A stretch of 64,000 nucleotides of DNA from Haladaptatus sp. QDMS2 (GCF_029338295.1 NZ_CP119792.1:1-64000); one strand, 5' to 3'. Counted from the first letter of the stretch, positions 1 to 8,622 are shown. Translations and numbers: made by a program. The notes: generated from the letters alone by a model not told the origin.

Positions 1-248
1 CTTGTTCAGCCTCTCTCACAGCCATCGACATCGGTGTAGGCAGCGCAATTAATCACAGTCTCGACGTCGTAATCGTCGACGATTGTTGCCACATGCTCCG
101 TGTCTGTGATGTCCATTTCGTGGAGCGGAATCTCGAATTCTGGAGGTTCTGAATGGTATCCACCGACTACCATGTCGCCTCGATCACGGAGCGTCTTGAT
201 GACCACGCTCCCGAGTAATCCGTTTGCCCCGGTAACGAGCGTATACAT
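1..248 (-). pseudogene. rfbD: dTDP-4-dehydrorhamnose reductase, 5' part, frameshifted
   Basis: RmlD/RfbD reduces dTDP-4-keto-rhamnose in the last step of dTDP-rhamnose synthesis in the cytoplasm. The N-terminus shows the Rossmann motif TGANGLLG and the family motif NCAAYTDVDGCE. The expected reading after DGCER is interrupted by TGA at about positions 4-6; dropping one base near 10-13 would continue as CERAEQ, which fits the family. The gene runs off the left edge, so a frameshift is inferred from about 80 visible codons only. It is divergent from rfbB, with a 53-bp shared promoter region, consistent with a dTDP-sugar locus. Family call is firm; whether the gene is truly broken cannot be settled here. 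Confidence 0.65.
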
Positions 249-301
249 GCAACGGTCCTGTCGATGAAAATGTAAATATATGCCGACTTAGACATTCGTG
301 T

Positions 302-1228
302 ATGGAGATACTCGTTACCGGTGGTGCGGGCTTCATCGGTTCCAATTTCGTTCGATTTCTTCTCGAGGAACGCGATGACTCTGTGATTACACTTGATGCA
401 CTCACATATGCCGGTTCACGTGATAATCTCGACGGTGTACTCGACAGTCCGAATCACCGATTCGTCGAAGGCGATATTCGCGACCGTGAGCTCGTAGACG
501 AACTCATGACCAAGGTAGATGTGGTTGTTAACTTCGCCGCTGAGTCTCACGTCGACCGTTCTATCAACGGTGCAGAACCGTTCGTGTCGACGAACGTCCA
601 GGGAACGCAGACGCTACTCGATGCCGCCCTTGAAGCTGACATCGACCGATTCCTTCAGATATCAACTGACGAGGTCTATGGCGAGATTCACGAGGGTCTG
701 TTTACCGAAGACGACCCACTCAATCCCAGAAACCCGTATTCAGCAACGAAAGCCGGCGCAGACCTACTCGTTCAGAGCTACGGGGAGACCCACGGCCTTC
801 CCACGCTCATCACGCGCACGTGCAACAACTTCGGTCCGCGCCAGCACCCCGAGAAGCTCATTCCAAAATTCATTCAACGGGCTGTGAAAGGCGAGACGCT
901 CCCAGTGTACGGCGATGGGTCGAACGTTCGTGAGTGGATCTACGTCGAAGACAACTGCACGGCACTTGACACGGTGCTCCGTGAGGGAGAGCTCGGCGAA
1001 GTGTACAATATCGGGAGTGGTGAAGAACTCTCGAACATAGAGACCACTGAAAAGATTCTGGAAGCTGTTGGTGGTTCCTCCGAACAGATCGAGTTCGTCG
1101 AAGACCGAGCTGGCCACGATCAGCGATACGCCATCGATGCAACCAAGATTAAAGAACTTAGCTGGGAGCCAACATGGAGCTTTGACGAAGGTCTCGAAGC
1201 CTGCGTTGACTATTATCTTTCTACCTGA
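302..1228 (+). CDS. rfbB: dTDP-glucose 4,6-dehydratase
   Basis: RmlB/RfbB converts dTDP-glucose to dTDP-4-keto-6-deoxyglucose using bound NAD, the step before rhamnose or related deoxysugars used in surface glycans. The protein of 308 residues has the N-terminal NAD motif TGGAGFIG (residues 7-14), the STDEVYGEI segment typical of this enzyme and the YSATK catalytic Tyr/Lys pair near residue 147. Length is normal for a haloarchaeal RmlB. The ATG at 302 is preceded by an AT-rich stretch (about 268-285) that can serve as a TATA region, so the transcript is probably nearly leaderless. Divergent from rfbD; a Nudix gene follows. Confidence 0.93.
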   Translation: MEILVTGGAGFIGSNFVRFLLEERDDSVITLDALTYAGSRDNLDGVLDSPNHRFVEGDIRDRELVDELMTKVDVVVNFAAESHVDRSINGAEPFVSTNVQGTQTLLDAALEADIDRFLQISTDEVYGEIHEGLFTEDDPLNPRNPYSATKAGADLLVQSYGETHGLPTLITRTCNNFGPRQHPEKLIPKFIQRAVKGETLPVYGDGSNVREWIYVEDNCTALDTVLREGELGEVYNIGSGEELSNIETTEKILEAVGGSSEQIEFVEDRAGHDQRYAIDATKIKELSWEPTWSFDEGLEACVDYYLST

Positions 1229-1298
1229 AAATGTCTAATGAATCGCAGAGGACGGCAAACCAATCCCTGACGACGAGTGGGAAGCAATCGTTCGTAAT

Positions 1299-1691
1299 GT
1301 GCCACTGGTTTCGGTCGATTTGGTGATACGACACGAGGGCGGAGTTGTACTTGGGCTCCGGGAGAACGAACCTGTCCGTGGTGAATGGTTCGTACCTGGG
1401 GGCACTGTGATGAAGAACGAGACTCTCACTGACGCAGCCCACCGGGTTGCACGTGATGAACTGTGCATTAACGTAACGATTGAAGAACGATTGGGGACAT
1501 TCGAACACTTCTATAACACCTCTGAAATTGCAGGAGTCGATTCAAAGCACTACCTGGCTACGGCATTCGTGGTTACCCTCAATGTAGACGAACTCAGTCC
1601 CGATGAACAGCATAGTCAGTTGAGGGTTTTCGAACCCCCATACGAAAACCTGCATCCGTATGTCGAACGCTACCTCTCAAAATTGGATTGA
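1299..1691 (+). CDS. Nudix hydrolase, GDP-mannose mannosyl hydrolase-like, damaged 5' end
   Basis: Nudix proteins of this subgroup hydrolyse nucleoside-diphosphate sugars. The sequence has GGEWFVPGG-like PGGTVMKNETLTDAAHRVARDEL, a Nudix box of the GDP-mannose hydrolase type, followed by EHFYNTS. The GTG at 1299 is only an internal start: the same frame is open back to a TGA at 1239 and encodes IPDDEWEAIVRNVP, which looks like the conserved N-terminus. An ATG at 1231 (MSNES...) is in a different frame; one extra base near 1245 would join it to this frame. The gene has therefore probably lost one base close to its start. It follows rfbB by about 10 bp and belongs to the same sugar-nucleotide locus. 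Confidence 0.75.
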   Translation: MPLVSVDLVIRHEGGVVLGLRENEPVRGEWFVPGGTVMKNETLTDAAHRVARDELCINVTIEERLGTFEHFYNTSEIAGVDSKHYLATAFVVTLNVDELSPDEQHSQLRVFEPPYENLHPYVERYLSKLD

Positions 1692-1954
1692 AGGGTTTCT
1701 TCTCGTCGTAGTTACCGCTGATTATTCTTTTTGAGATAGCTGCCGCCACTGGCCAACTGCTTTTGTGAACTCGTTCACCACACCAACCAGTGTCTGTGCC
1801 CAGCCAGAGCCTATGTACTAACGAGGACTCTTCGGAAGGGACCACCCACACGCAACGCTCACCGCCCCTTTCACTTCCGCGGTTCTTCCAAGGGGAATCG
1901 CCAAGATGTCCTTCAAAACCCGCTCTGGTCTCTATATCACTCTCTGACTGAATC
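1692..1954. other. intergenic stretch, nothing recognised
   Basis: About 260 bp between the Nudix gene and the convergent coiled-coil winged-helix gene. Open frames here give no recognisable protein and look like shadows. A terminator would be expected for the two convergent genes, but no clear hairpin is visible. Confidence 0.4.
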
Positions 1955-2524
1955 CTATCCCCCACCTCCTGTGGTGAACTGGTTCACATCCCCGTGATTG
2001 CTATGAACTTCCTCACAGTCTACGAGTAGCGCCTTGCGCTTTTGCTTCACTCCTGTGCTTGTCTGGACCGACTGAGCTTCCCGCAACTGACATCCGTCGA
2101 CCGATTTGGCCATCGCCTCTAACAGGTCGTAGGCGTACCGTCGCGAGACTCCCACACAGCCTTTGATTTCCGTTGCGGAGACAGACACCCGAGACTGGTC
2201 CCCACGTTGCTTGTTTGCTGCGTACTCGAGGATGACTACGAATTTCTGCTCTTTCGTGGATGCTTCTGGTGAAATATCACCAAACTGTGTGAGGCGCTCA
2301 TCGACCTCTGCGAGATGTGTCTCTATCTCATGCAATCGCTCACTGAACTCTCGACCCTCATTGGGTAGGTCTTCCATCGACTCAATATCCGCTGCAATTG
2401 CGTGGCGCACCGTCGCTGTGAGCAAAGGGATGCACTGTCCAGTTACGGTTGCAAGCGTCTCCTCAATCTCTTCAACTGCTATCTCCAGCTCATTGAGTCG
2501 GGCGATTACCTCCTCATCGCTCAC
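1955..2524 (-). CDS. coiled-coil plus winged-helix protein of the replicon
   Basis: A 189-residue acidic protein. Residues 1-90 are heptad-rich (LNELEIAVEEIEETLATV; RLHEIETHLAEVDERL), predicting coiled coils. Residues 100-165 look like a helix-turn-helix: SATEIKGCVGVSRRYAYDLLEAMAKS. The tail VNQFTTGGGG is short and flexible. Proteins of this layout often sit beside haloarchaeal plasmid orc genes, so a role in partition or replication control is plausible but inferred from position only. The adjoining 67-residue winged-helix gene is divergent and the orc gene lies 1.3 kb away. Confidence 0.7.
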   Translation of the reverse strand: MSDEEVIARLNELEIAVEEIEETLATVTGQCIPLLTATVRHAIAADIESMEDLPNEGREFSERLHEIETHLAEVDERLTQFGDISPEASTKEQKFVVILEYAANKQRGDQSRVSVSATEIKGCVGVSRRYAYDLLEAMAKSVDGCQLREAQSVQTSTGVKQKRKALLVDCEEVHSNHGDVNQFTTGGGG

Positions 2525-2766
2525 GAAAAATCACCACTATGCACTCGCCATACAAATCGGTCGATTGGCCCGATTGCTCGCAGAAACTCAGCGATCTGTC
2601 CGGAATCGTTTTCACGATGTATTGTCGTATCTTTCATTGCTTCTCACACGGGAAGCGCGGTCAGGTGTTCCAGCACCTGGCCATTTTGTGCGATACCGCG
2701 CTTCGTCCAGAGACACAACTGGGGGTGGTATAATTATTGTGATTAGCACATTCTAAAAACAATAAC

Positions 2767-2784
2767 GATTGGACTTGCCCAATC
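2767..2784. promoter_or_regulatory. inverted repeat upstream of small winged-helix gene
   Basis: GATTGG-6 bp-CCAATC forms a perfect 6-bp inverted repeat just before an AT-rich TATA-like stretch (ATCATTATATTC, from about 2781) and 32 bp before the ATG at 2816. It fits an operator for the small winged-helix protein, which would then be autoregulated; this is inference. Confidence 0.4.
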
Positions 2785-2815
2785 ATTATATTCACATCCC
2801 CTGAATTCACGTTCA

Positions 2816-3019
2816 ATGCCGGCTATCTCTCTCAATCCAACCGACAACGCAGTTCTTGATCTCACTGAGGGTCGATGTACGCCCTCGTACATCGCCCAGG
2901 AAACGTCCTACTCTCGAGGGAACATCCAGAACCGCCTCCTCAGACTCGTCGAACACGGGTACGTTCGTCAACTCGGTGGTGGCCTCTACGAACTCTCAGA
3001 AGACCCTCGTTCATCCTAA
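2816..3019 (+). CDS. small winged-helix (MarR-like) DNA-binding protein
   Basis: A 67-residue protein that is essentially one winged helix: DLTEGRCTPSYIAQETSYSRGNIQNRLLRLVEHGYVRQLGGGLYEL. Residues 20-45 form the HTH and the last third the wing. This compact family is common in haloarchaea, often with a longer C-terminal tail. It lies between the coiled-coil protein and the left origin repeats, pointing to regulation of the replicon or of itself. No enzymatic domain. Confidence 0.75.
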   Translation: MPAISLNPTDNAVLDLTEGRCTPSYIAQETSYSRGNIQNRLLRLVEHGYVRQLGGGLYELSEDPRSS

Positions 3020-3237
3020 CGCTCGGAACGTCGGACCAACTGGCTGAGGACATGCGAAATGAACTCTCTTTCTACGCCAATTTAGAGCCACGATCTTGGA
3101 AAAAGACATACGAAATGCACTCTCATTTTCACACTTCACGTCGTGTCGTAGGCAACAGGAATTGAGCTGACGAGAGACCAATGACTGGTGCTCTCTCGAG
3201 TTTTCTTGCCAGGATTCGCGGGTTGCGTTTAAGCGAG

Positions 3238-3292
3238 AATTTCTTACCAAACATTTGGAAGCGTTGTGAGAAGCATTGTTTGGTAAGAAATT
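3238..3292. repeat. 16-bp inverted repeat with 23-bp loop in the origin region
   Basis: Perfect arms AATTTCTTACCAAACA (3238-3253) and TGTTTGGTAAGAAATT (3277-3292). It lies between the winged-helix gene and the left block of origin repeats. The arms are AT-richer than the surroundings and could extrude as a cruciform or bind a dimeric protein. Its place inside the replicon suggests a role in replication control, but nothing in the sequence proves it. Confidence 0.6.
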
Positions 3293-3393
3293 AAAATCGT
3301 ATCCTCGCTGCTGTGCGTTGGAATGTAACTCTCCTATATCGCACGGACATCTCGAAGGTCGACGGGTAGACTGACCTTGCATTCGCAGAGGGA

Positions 3394-3780
3394 GGGTAGG
3401 TTTCGTCTGTTCACAGGAAGTAGGCGTCGTCTCTGTGTAGAATTCTACCAAGTGAGGATCTTACCAGTCCACCAACGGCAAACCGAGAGCAGTTTGGGTT
3501 GGGGTGAGGGGGTAGATTTCGTCTGTTCACGGCGGAGACACGCCCTCTCGCTGTAGAATTTCCGGAGGAGTAGTACTCAGAGGGGGTAGGTTTCGTCTGT
3601 TCCTGAAGGAACCGGCTCCCCACCAAAAGCAGGAATGAGGGAGAGTACATTTCGTTTGTTCCCACGCAATTTCAGCAGATAGACGACCTATAGAGCCAGA
3701 TTACAATTAGAGGTATAACAAACGAAACAGACGAAACACTCTACTTTAACGAAACAGAAAACCTGTGATTTTATCAATGG
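3394..3780 (-). repeat. left block of ORB-like origin repeats
   Basis: Four copies of a G-string repeat, consensus GGGGTAGRTTTCGTCTGTTC, start at about 3394, 3509, 3584 and 3642 (the last degenerate: GAGTACATTTCGTTTGTTC). They are the reverse complement of the right block, so both blocks point away from the orc gene. An AT-rich segment at about 3700-3780 follows, with extra partial copies (AAACAGACGAAAC), and is the best candidate for the unwinding element. A G-run followed by a conserved core resembles archaeal origin recognition boxes bound by Orc1/Cdc6. Confidence 0.75.
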
Positions 3781-3807
3781 GTGGTGAGTGCGTATGAATA
3801 TCATATG

Positions 3808-5018
3808 CCATCCGACGCGTCGAACCCGTTCAACGAGGTGACTCACACACTTTTTTCTCGCAAGGAAGTTCTGAAGGAGGACTACCAGCCGATCAGATCC
3901 TTGAACGGGACCAGGAGATTGCCGCCTATCGAGATGCACTCTCTGACGTGCTGTTTGGCAGGTCACCACCGAACATATTCGTCTACGGGAAAACAGGGGT
4001 TGGAAAGACGGTTGTGACGCGCTACATCCTTGACGCACTCGAAGAGGAAGCAGAGTCGCGAGAAAGTGCCGATGACCTCACCGTTCTATTCGGAAATTGT
4101 ACCAACGAAAGTACGTACAGCATTCTCCGTCGTCACATCAACCAGCTCAAATCATCTGCGGAGAAACCCTTCCCAAAACGGGGCCTTTCGACGCGCGATG
4201 CGCTCGACGCATTCTACGAACACCTCGACGACCACGGTGGGTCGTTCCTGCTTGTCCTCGATGAAATCGACCACCTGAAAGACTTGGATAACCTTCTGTA
4301 TGAACTCCCACGTGCCCGGGCGAATGACCACATCACCAACGCCCGTGTCGGAATAATCGGCATCAGCAATGACTACACGTTCAGGAATCGCCTCTCTGCA
4401 AAGGTCAAAAGTTCACTCCGTGAAGAGGAGATTTCGTTCACCCCATACGATGCAAACCAGCTACGAACCATCCTGGAACACCGCGCAAAACTCGCGTTTG
4501 CCGATGGAGCGTGTGATGAATCAGCCCTTTCGCTGAGTGCGGGACTCGCAGCGCGGGACTCGGGTAACGCCCGACAAGCCCTCGATCTCCTGCTCACTGG
4601 AGGTGTCCTTGCCGAACGTGCAGAGGACGACGTCGTCAGAGACACGCACATCGAAACCGCCTCAAAAGAGGTCGAACGCGGCCACCTCAAAAACAAAATC
4701 CAAGACCAAACTATCCACACGCAGTACGTGCTCGAAGCAGTTGCCCGTCTCGACGTCATCGAGGATCTTCCTGCGCGGTCAAAGACCATTCAATCGACTT
4801 ACGAAGACGTTGCGAATCATTGGGGAGATAGTCCTCTCCAATCTCTCAAGAGCGTTCAGAACCACCTCTCTGAACTGTCGATGCTCGGGTTCCTTACGAT
4901 GAACGACAGAAATAGTGGACAATCAGGAGGTCGATTCTACCAATACGACCTCGATTTCGATGCCGAGACTGTCTTCGAAGTTCGCCAGGAACTTGAACAA
5001 AAGCGTTCGCTCGAATGA
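3808..5018 (+). pseudogene. orc: Orc1/Cdc6 replication initiator with N-terminal frameshift
   Basis: Orc1/Cdc6 proteins bind ORB repeats and open archaeal origins. The downstream frame holds the AAA+ core: Walker A GKTGVGKT (coded near 3985), Walker B LLVLDEIDHL (near 4255), sensor region GISNDYTF, and a C-terminal winged helix. The natural N-terminus starts at ATG 3808 (MPSDASNPFNEV) and runs to EDYQP, but the continuation DQILERDQEIAAYRD lies in another frame from 3891. One missing base at 3889-3891 explains it; restored length would be about 403 residues, normal for the family. The first possible start in the core frame (GTG 3948) lies inside the conserved region. Either the initiator is dead and another drives the replicon, or this is a sequencing error. 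Confidence 0.88.
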
Positions 5019-5025
5019 GCGCCCT

Positions 5026-5800
5026 GAACAGACGAAAGCTATCCTCTCCGGCAACCCATTCACGCGAAATACTACCCGTTCAAGGCTTGTATCCTCCGCG
5101 AACAGACGAAAGCTACCCTCCTCCATGCCAGTATTCGATGTAGAGTTGTCTTCACCAAGAATTGACGAAATCTACCCTCTCGGACCAGCAATTCCCATGA
5201 AATTCTGTTGGGTGATCGGTTGTATCTCCTGTGAACAAACGAAATGTACTCTCCCTCCCACCAGGGTTTGATGGATGACTTTCTTCAGAACAGACGAAAG
5301 CTACCCCCTGCGAATTCCACTTCCTTATGAAATTCTACAGCGAGAGGGCACTTATCCACCGTGAACAGACGAAATCTACCCCCCCCTCCGATGAGTAACC
5401 ACCACGAAATTCTGTACAGAGACGAGTCTTATCTCTTGAGAACAGACGAAATGTACTCTCCCCTCTCCAGAATTTGATGGGTGGGTTCCTCTCCTCTGGA
5501 ACAGACGAAAGTTTCCATCCCCGACAATCAAATTCCCTGAAATTCTACAGTGAGACGGCGTCTATCCATCGTGAACAGACGAAACCTACCCCCTTCGATA
5601 AGCAACTCCCCCTAAGATTCTGTACAGCGATAGGCTGTATCTCCTGAGAACAAACGAAATGTACTCTCCTCTCTCCAGAATTAGATGTGTTGCCTTCTTC
5701 ATGAACAAGCGAAATGTACCCCTTCTGAATGCTATTTCCCATGAGATACTGTAGATAGAAGGCGTGTATCTGCCGTGAACAGACGAAACCTACCCCCCAC
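5026..5800 (+). repeat. right block of ORB-like origin repeats, 12 copies
   Basis: Twelve copies of GAACAGACGAAAnCTACCC begin at about 5026, 5100, 5159, 5233, 5288, 5363, 5440, 5499, 5573, 5648, 5703 and 5777. Start-to-start distances fall in two classes, 55-59 and 74-77 bp. Many units are preceded by a second conserved piece, GAAATTCTGTACAG or GAAATTCTACAG, about 25-40 bp upstream, so the array is a composite repeat. It follows the orc gene directly. The alternating spacing and degeneracy argue against CRISPR; an initiator-binding array is the natural reading. Confidence 0.8.
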
Positions 5801-5899
5801 TATCTCGTTCAAGCAACTCGGAGGTGTTGTCCACTCTGACTGACGATACTCGTCGCAAAACACACGAGCGGAAAGAATGAGACTCCTCGACTACGCACT

Positions 5900-6316
5900 C
5901 TAAGCGTTTTCCACCGGGCGTGGCATTGACTCAATCTCCCGTATCTCGGGTGTTTTCTTCACCTTGGCGTAGGTTTCGCGCCACACGTCTTCGTTGAAGA
6001 GGTTGTTACGGTCGAACAACTCCCGCGCTTCCGAGGTGATACGATAGAACTTGTAGGGAAGGTCTCGACGCCGTTTACCTTTGGGGAACTCAACGGCCTT
6101 GACGACTCCCGCCTCAGTGAGCTTTCGGAAATGTCCCTCGATTGCGCTTCATCCGATGCTCGGGTTCGTGTACTCAAGTTCGGGGACACTTGGCAATCCC
6201 TTTGGGTGGCCGACGATATCCGAGAGGAGACTGGCACGTGTGTCTTGAGTTATGAGTTTGAGTGCGGTCCACGTATCGAACCCATCGGTTTCGCCCGGTT
6301 GACTGGTGTGTCCCAT
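5900..6316 (-). pseudogene. winged-helix regulator with in-frame stop
   Basis: Read from ATG 6316, the frame gives MGHTSQPGETDGFDTW..., then NPSIG, a TGA at 6149-6151, then SAIEGHFRKLTEAGVVKAVEF to the stop at 5900. It is the same type as the intact regulator at 12059-12511, in which the matching helix is NEAAILDQLKRLREAGIL. A CGA arginine codon changed to TGA would explain the stop. Without it the protein would be 138 residues. It follows the right origin repeats. A nonsense-inactivated gene is the simplest explanation. Confidence 0.65.
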
Positions 6317-6457
6317 CAACGAGTTCTACGTTCCTAATGCGTACTAACTGTAGTGGTCAACACTGTGATGGTCTATACTGGGATAGTTATTGACTCATTC
6401 TTCCAACCGAGACAGGGAACGAAACTCCTCAATAAATCTGGTTCAATCTAACCGAAT

Positions 6458-6697
6458 CAGCTGAGCGTCGCCTTGAACTGATACCGATTCAATACACTCG
6501 AAACCGGAAGGTCGTACAGACCCCCATCATTGGTGTGGTAATCGTACGCCTCGTCATCCGGCTCAAATGCACCAAAGATACGGAAGTCTACAGAAATCGA
6601 GGCAGAGTGCCTCGGGGTCTACGAGAGAGCGTGCTCTTCGTGATAACGAGAGACCTGCGGTCTCTCGAACCACTTGTCCCCGAGGTACTTCACTCAT
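6458..6697 (-). pseudogene. degraded gene directly downstream of a MarR-like antitoxin
   Basis: An ATG at 6697 directly abuts the stop of the upstream winged-helix gene, as in the PemK/MazF pair at 12.7-13.4 kb. The first frame (MSEVPRGQVVRETAG...) stops after about 44 codons. A second frame from about 6610 reads DFRIFGAFEPDD, then AYDYHTNDGGLYDLP and SSVLNRYQFKATL before a stop at 6457-6459; its acidic composition looks like genuine haloarchaeal coding sequence. A frameshift around 6590-6620 is the likely history. I do not recognise the family; position suggests a toxin partner. Confidence 0.35.
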
Positions 6698-7096
6698 TCA
6701 CTCTAAGTTAGTTTCGAGTTCCGCGAGTTCTGCATCAAGATCTTCGTCGGTTCTCCCCTCCCCGATTTTACGCGTAGGTTCCTCAGGAGTGGTGTCGGAT
6801 CGGTGGTGTCCGAACATGCGGTAGAGCTGGTCGAGGTTTGAGAGATATCGCTGGATGTCTGTTCGGTCGCTGAGAGCGTGGTAGTACCCGTCACTGGTTT
6901 TACCGACGTAGTCGGTGTCATAGAGGCGTTTGAGCGTGGTGGTTGCGGTGCCTCGAGGGATATCGAGTTCGTCTGTAACGTCCTTTGGAGTGTATCCCCA
7001 TTCCGGGTTCTCGTACAGGAATTGTACGATGTCGGATTTGGTGGTTCCGGGTTTGAGATTGAGTTCCGGAACGTGTGATTCGAGATGAACCGGCAT
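6698..7096 (-). CDS. winged-helix antitoxin-type regulator
   Basis: A 132-residue protein with an N-terminal winged helix (residues 15-75): TKSDIVQFLYENPEWGYTPK, then DVTDELDIPRGTATTTLKRLYD and the wing VGKTSDGYYHAL. The C-terminal third is acidic and helical (TDEDLDAELAELETNLE). Same architecture as the genes at 13047-13424 and 25743-26096, usually found next to a PemK/MazF-type toxin in haloarchaea. Here the downstream partner is degraded. The intact gene probably still represses its own promoter. Confidence 0.7.
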   Translation of the reverse strand: MPVHLESHVPELNLKPGTTKSDIVQFLYENPEWGYTPKDVTDELDIPRGTATTTLKRLYDTDYVGKTSDGYYHALSDRTDIQRYLSNLDQLYRMFGHHRSDTTPEEPTRKIGEGRTDEDLDAELAELETNLE

Positions 7097-7215
7097 TGTA
7101 ATCGAATGTAGCTCATAGTAGCATAAAGTAGTATCGGACAGATATCACACCCTCAACAAGACCGCTATCAAAACTAGAGGTGGAGTGACAAAGGTTTCCA
7201 CTAGAGGAGTGTATC

Positions 7216-7401
7216 GTGGAAGGTGACTTGGTGTCGATTCGTTTCACAGCTCGCGGAGTCCACACCGGCGAATTCGATTATATTGAACCAACAGGGAATT
7301 CGTTCATAGTGGAGGCACTTGAAATGGTTCGAATGATGGATGGCGTAATCGTGAAGTACATCGAGGATAAGCCTCCAGATACTTTGTCTCGATTTCTGTA
7401 G
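7216..7401 (+). pseudogene. ester cyclase / SnoaL-like C-terminal fragment
   Basis: Sixty-one codons read EGDLVSIRFTARGVHTGEF...EPTGNSFIVEALEMVRMMDGVIV, which resembles the second half of SnoaL-like ester cyclases (VAVRWTARGTHTGE...PTGK...GIEIYRIEDGKIVE). Nothing upstream supplies the N-terminal half, and no promoter or start is evident except the GTG at 7216. It is best seen as a remnant among the accessory genes. Confidence 0.4.
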
Positions 7402-7643
7402 AGGTTGTTGCAATCGAGTTCGAGTCTTGGCGGTCTTGACTCTTTGAGGGCGTCTCATTCGAACACGCCCAGGTGAGACGAATTGTTCTTTCCATTTTCT
7501 TTGTAACGTGAATAAATCCCGTATAGAGCGGGCAATAGACGTCGGTTGAATCAAGGGTAATGACTGGATGCCATGACAGTGACCCATAATCTTGCTATCG
7601 CAACCTCTCGCATATATTTAAAAAACATGAATATATATTGCAA

Positions 7644-7665
7644 ATAGCTACCTACGAGTAGCTAT
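7644..7665. promoter_or_regulatory. palindrome overlapping a start codon
   Basis: ATAGCTAC-6 bp-GTAGCTAT is a perfect 8-bp inverted repeat whose right arm covers the ATG at 7664. A TATA-like ATATATATTG (7631-7640) lies about 33 nt before the start, so transcription probably begins at or just before the ATG. The palindrome then covers the initiation site and could be the binding site of the encoded winged-helix protein. Inference from layout. Confidence 0.45.
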
Positions 7666-8191
7666 GACCGAGTTCGACCCGGCTCCCAATGTCGACGATA
7701 CCGAGCGTCGATGGCAGACTGGAACGGACACGTTTGGCCGTGTCTACGACGTGCTCCTCGGGATTACATCCCCGACGAAGTACACCGACATCGCTGAACT
7801 CGCAGACTGCTCGCCGAACGCCGCAAAAAAGCACCTCGAACGCTTAGCAGAGATGGGCATCGCCCGCGCTAACACAGAGAGCCGCCCGGCAACCTACGAG
7901 CGAAACGACGGCTACCTCGAATGGCAAGAGGCCAGTCGAATCGCAGCCGACCTCACTATCGAAGCGATCATCGCTCGCGTAGAAGCACTCGAAACGAAGC
8001 GTGCGGAGTACGAAGCCCAGTTCGAGACGACAGACCCCACAACCGTCAACGTATTTGACCACGATAGCCACGACACCATCCACGAACGGATGACCGCAAT
8101 CAGCGAGTGGCAGGGCGTGATTCGCAACATCCGGCTGTACGAACTCGCTCGCCAGCTCTCCCAGAACGACGGGCACCTGATTCGCGCCTAA
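7664..8191 (+). CDS. winged-helix regulator (DUF7342-like), first gene of a two-gene unit
   Basis: A 175-residue protein: residues 25-70 form a winged helix (TKYTDIAELADCSPNAAKKHLERLAEMGIA), the rest is helical with a coiled-coil-like stretch (IIARVEALETKRAEYEAQF) and a C-terminal RNIRLYELARQLSQNDG segment. Haloarchaea carry many such proteins, generally followed by a small HEPPD-containing protein. The stop TAA abuts the ATG of that second gene at 8192. Likely an autorepressing antitoxin-like regulator; a similar orphan is at 22057-22569. Confidence 0.7.
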   Translation: MTEFDPAPNVDDTERRWQTGTDTFGRVYDVLLGITSPTKYTDIAELADCSPNAAKKHLERLAEMGIARANTESRPATYERNDGYLEWQEASRIAADLTIEAIIARVEALETKRAEYEAQFETTDPTTVNVFDHDSHDTIHERMTAISEWQGVIRNIRLYELARQLSQNDGHLIRA

Positions 8192-8622
8192 ATGAGCTTT
8201 CCGTCAGACGATTCGGCTAGTCCACCTGACCGCCAGACGTTGCGCCTCCTGGAACGCCACCTCTCGGCAGACCCCTCGTCGCTGAAACGACGTTCGACCC
8301 AGATTCATACGAACCGCGCCTTCTCCACGTGCGATTTGATGCTGGCCACTATCCCGACTCGATAGCAGCAGCCAGACTCGACATTCGATGGTTTTCCACT
8401 GGCGATTTCTCCTATCACTACGTCGAGGACCACGAAGATGGTGACCGCTGGGAGTGTCGATGGGATCGCCATCCGAACACGCATAACAGACGATTGCACT
8501 TCCACGAACCGCCAGATGCTCTTGAGATTACCGACCTCGAACTTCCGTCGCTGCACCCACTCGAGGTCTACTCGACAGTGCTCACTGCAATTGAGCGCCA
8601 CATTGAGATGCTGTGGTCGTAG
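8192..8622 (+). pseudogene. TumE/DUF6516-like partner gene, frameshifted
   Basis: From ATG 8192 the frame reads MSFPSDDSASPPDRQTLRLLERHLSADPSS and leaves the conserved frame. The rest, from 8281, reads AETTFDPDSYEPRLLHVRF, then DIRWFSTGDFSYHYVEDH, RWECRWDRHPNTHN and LHFHEPPD to the stop at 8622. One missing base at 8279-8281 restores a protein of about 143 residues. The H-rich RLHFHEPPD and W-R-W-D-H motifs resemble TumE/DUF6516-type toxins (family assignment tentative). It directly follows the intact winged-helix gene, so here the putative toxin is the broken half. Confidence 0.65.

Noticed and set aside
5026..5800. Possible CRISPR array (many short regularly spaced repeats)
   Set aside because: Units are degenerate, spacings fall into two classes (55-59 and 74-77 bp), intervening text is itself repetitive, copies occur inverted on the other side of orc, and no cas gene is near. 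Origin repeats fit better.
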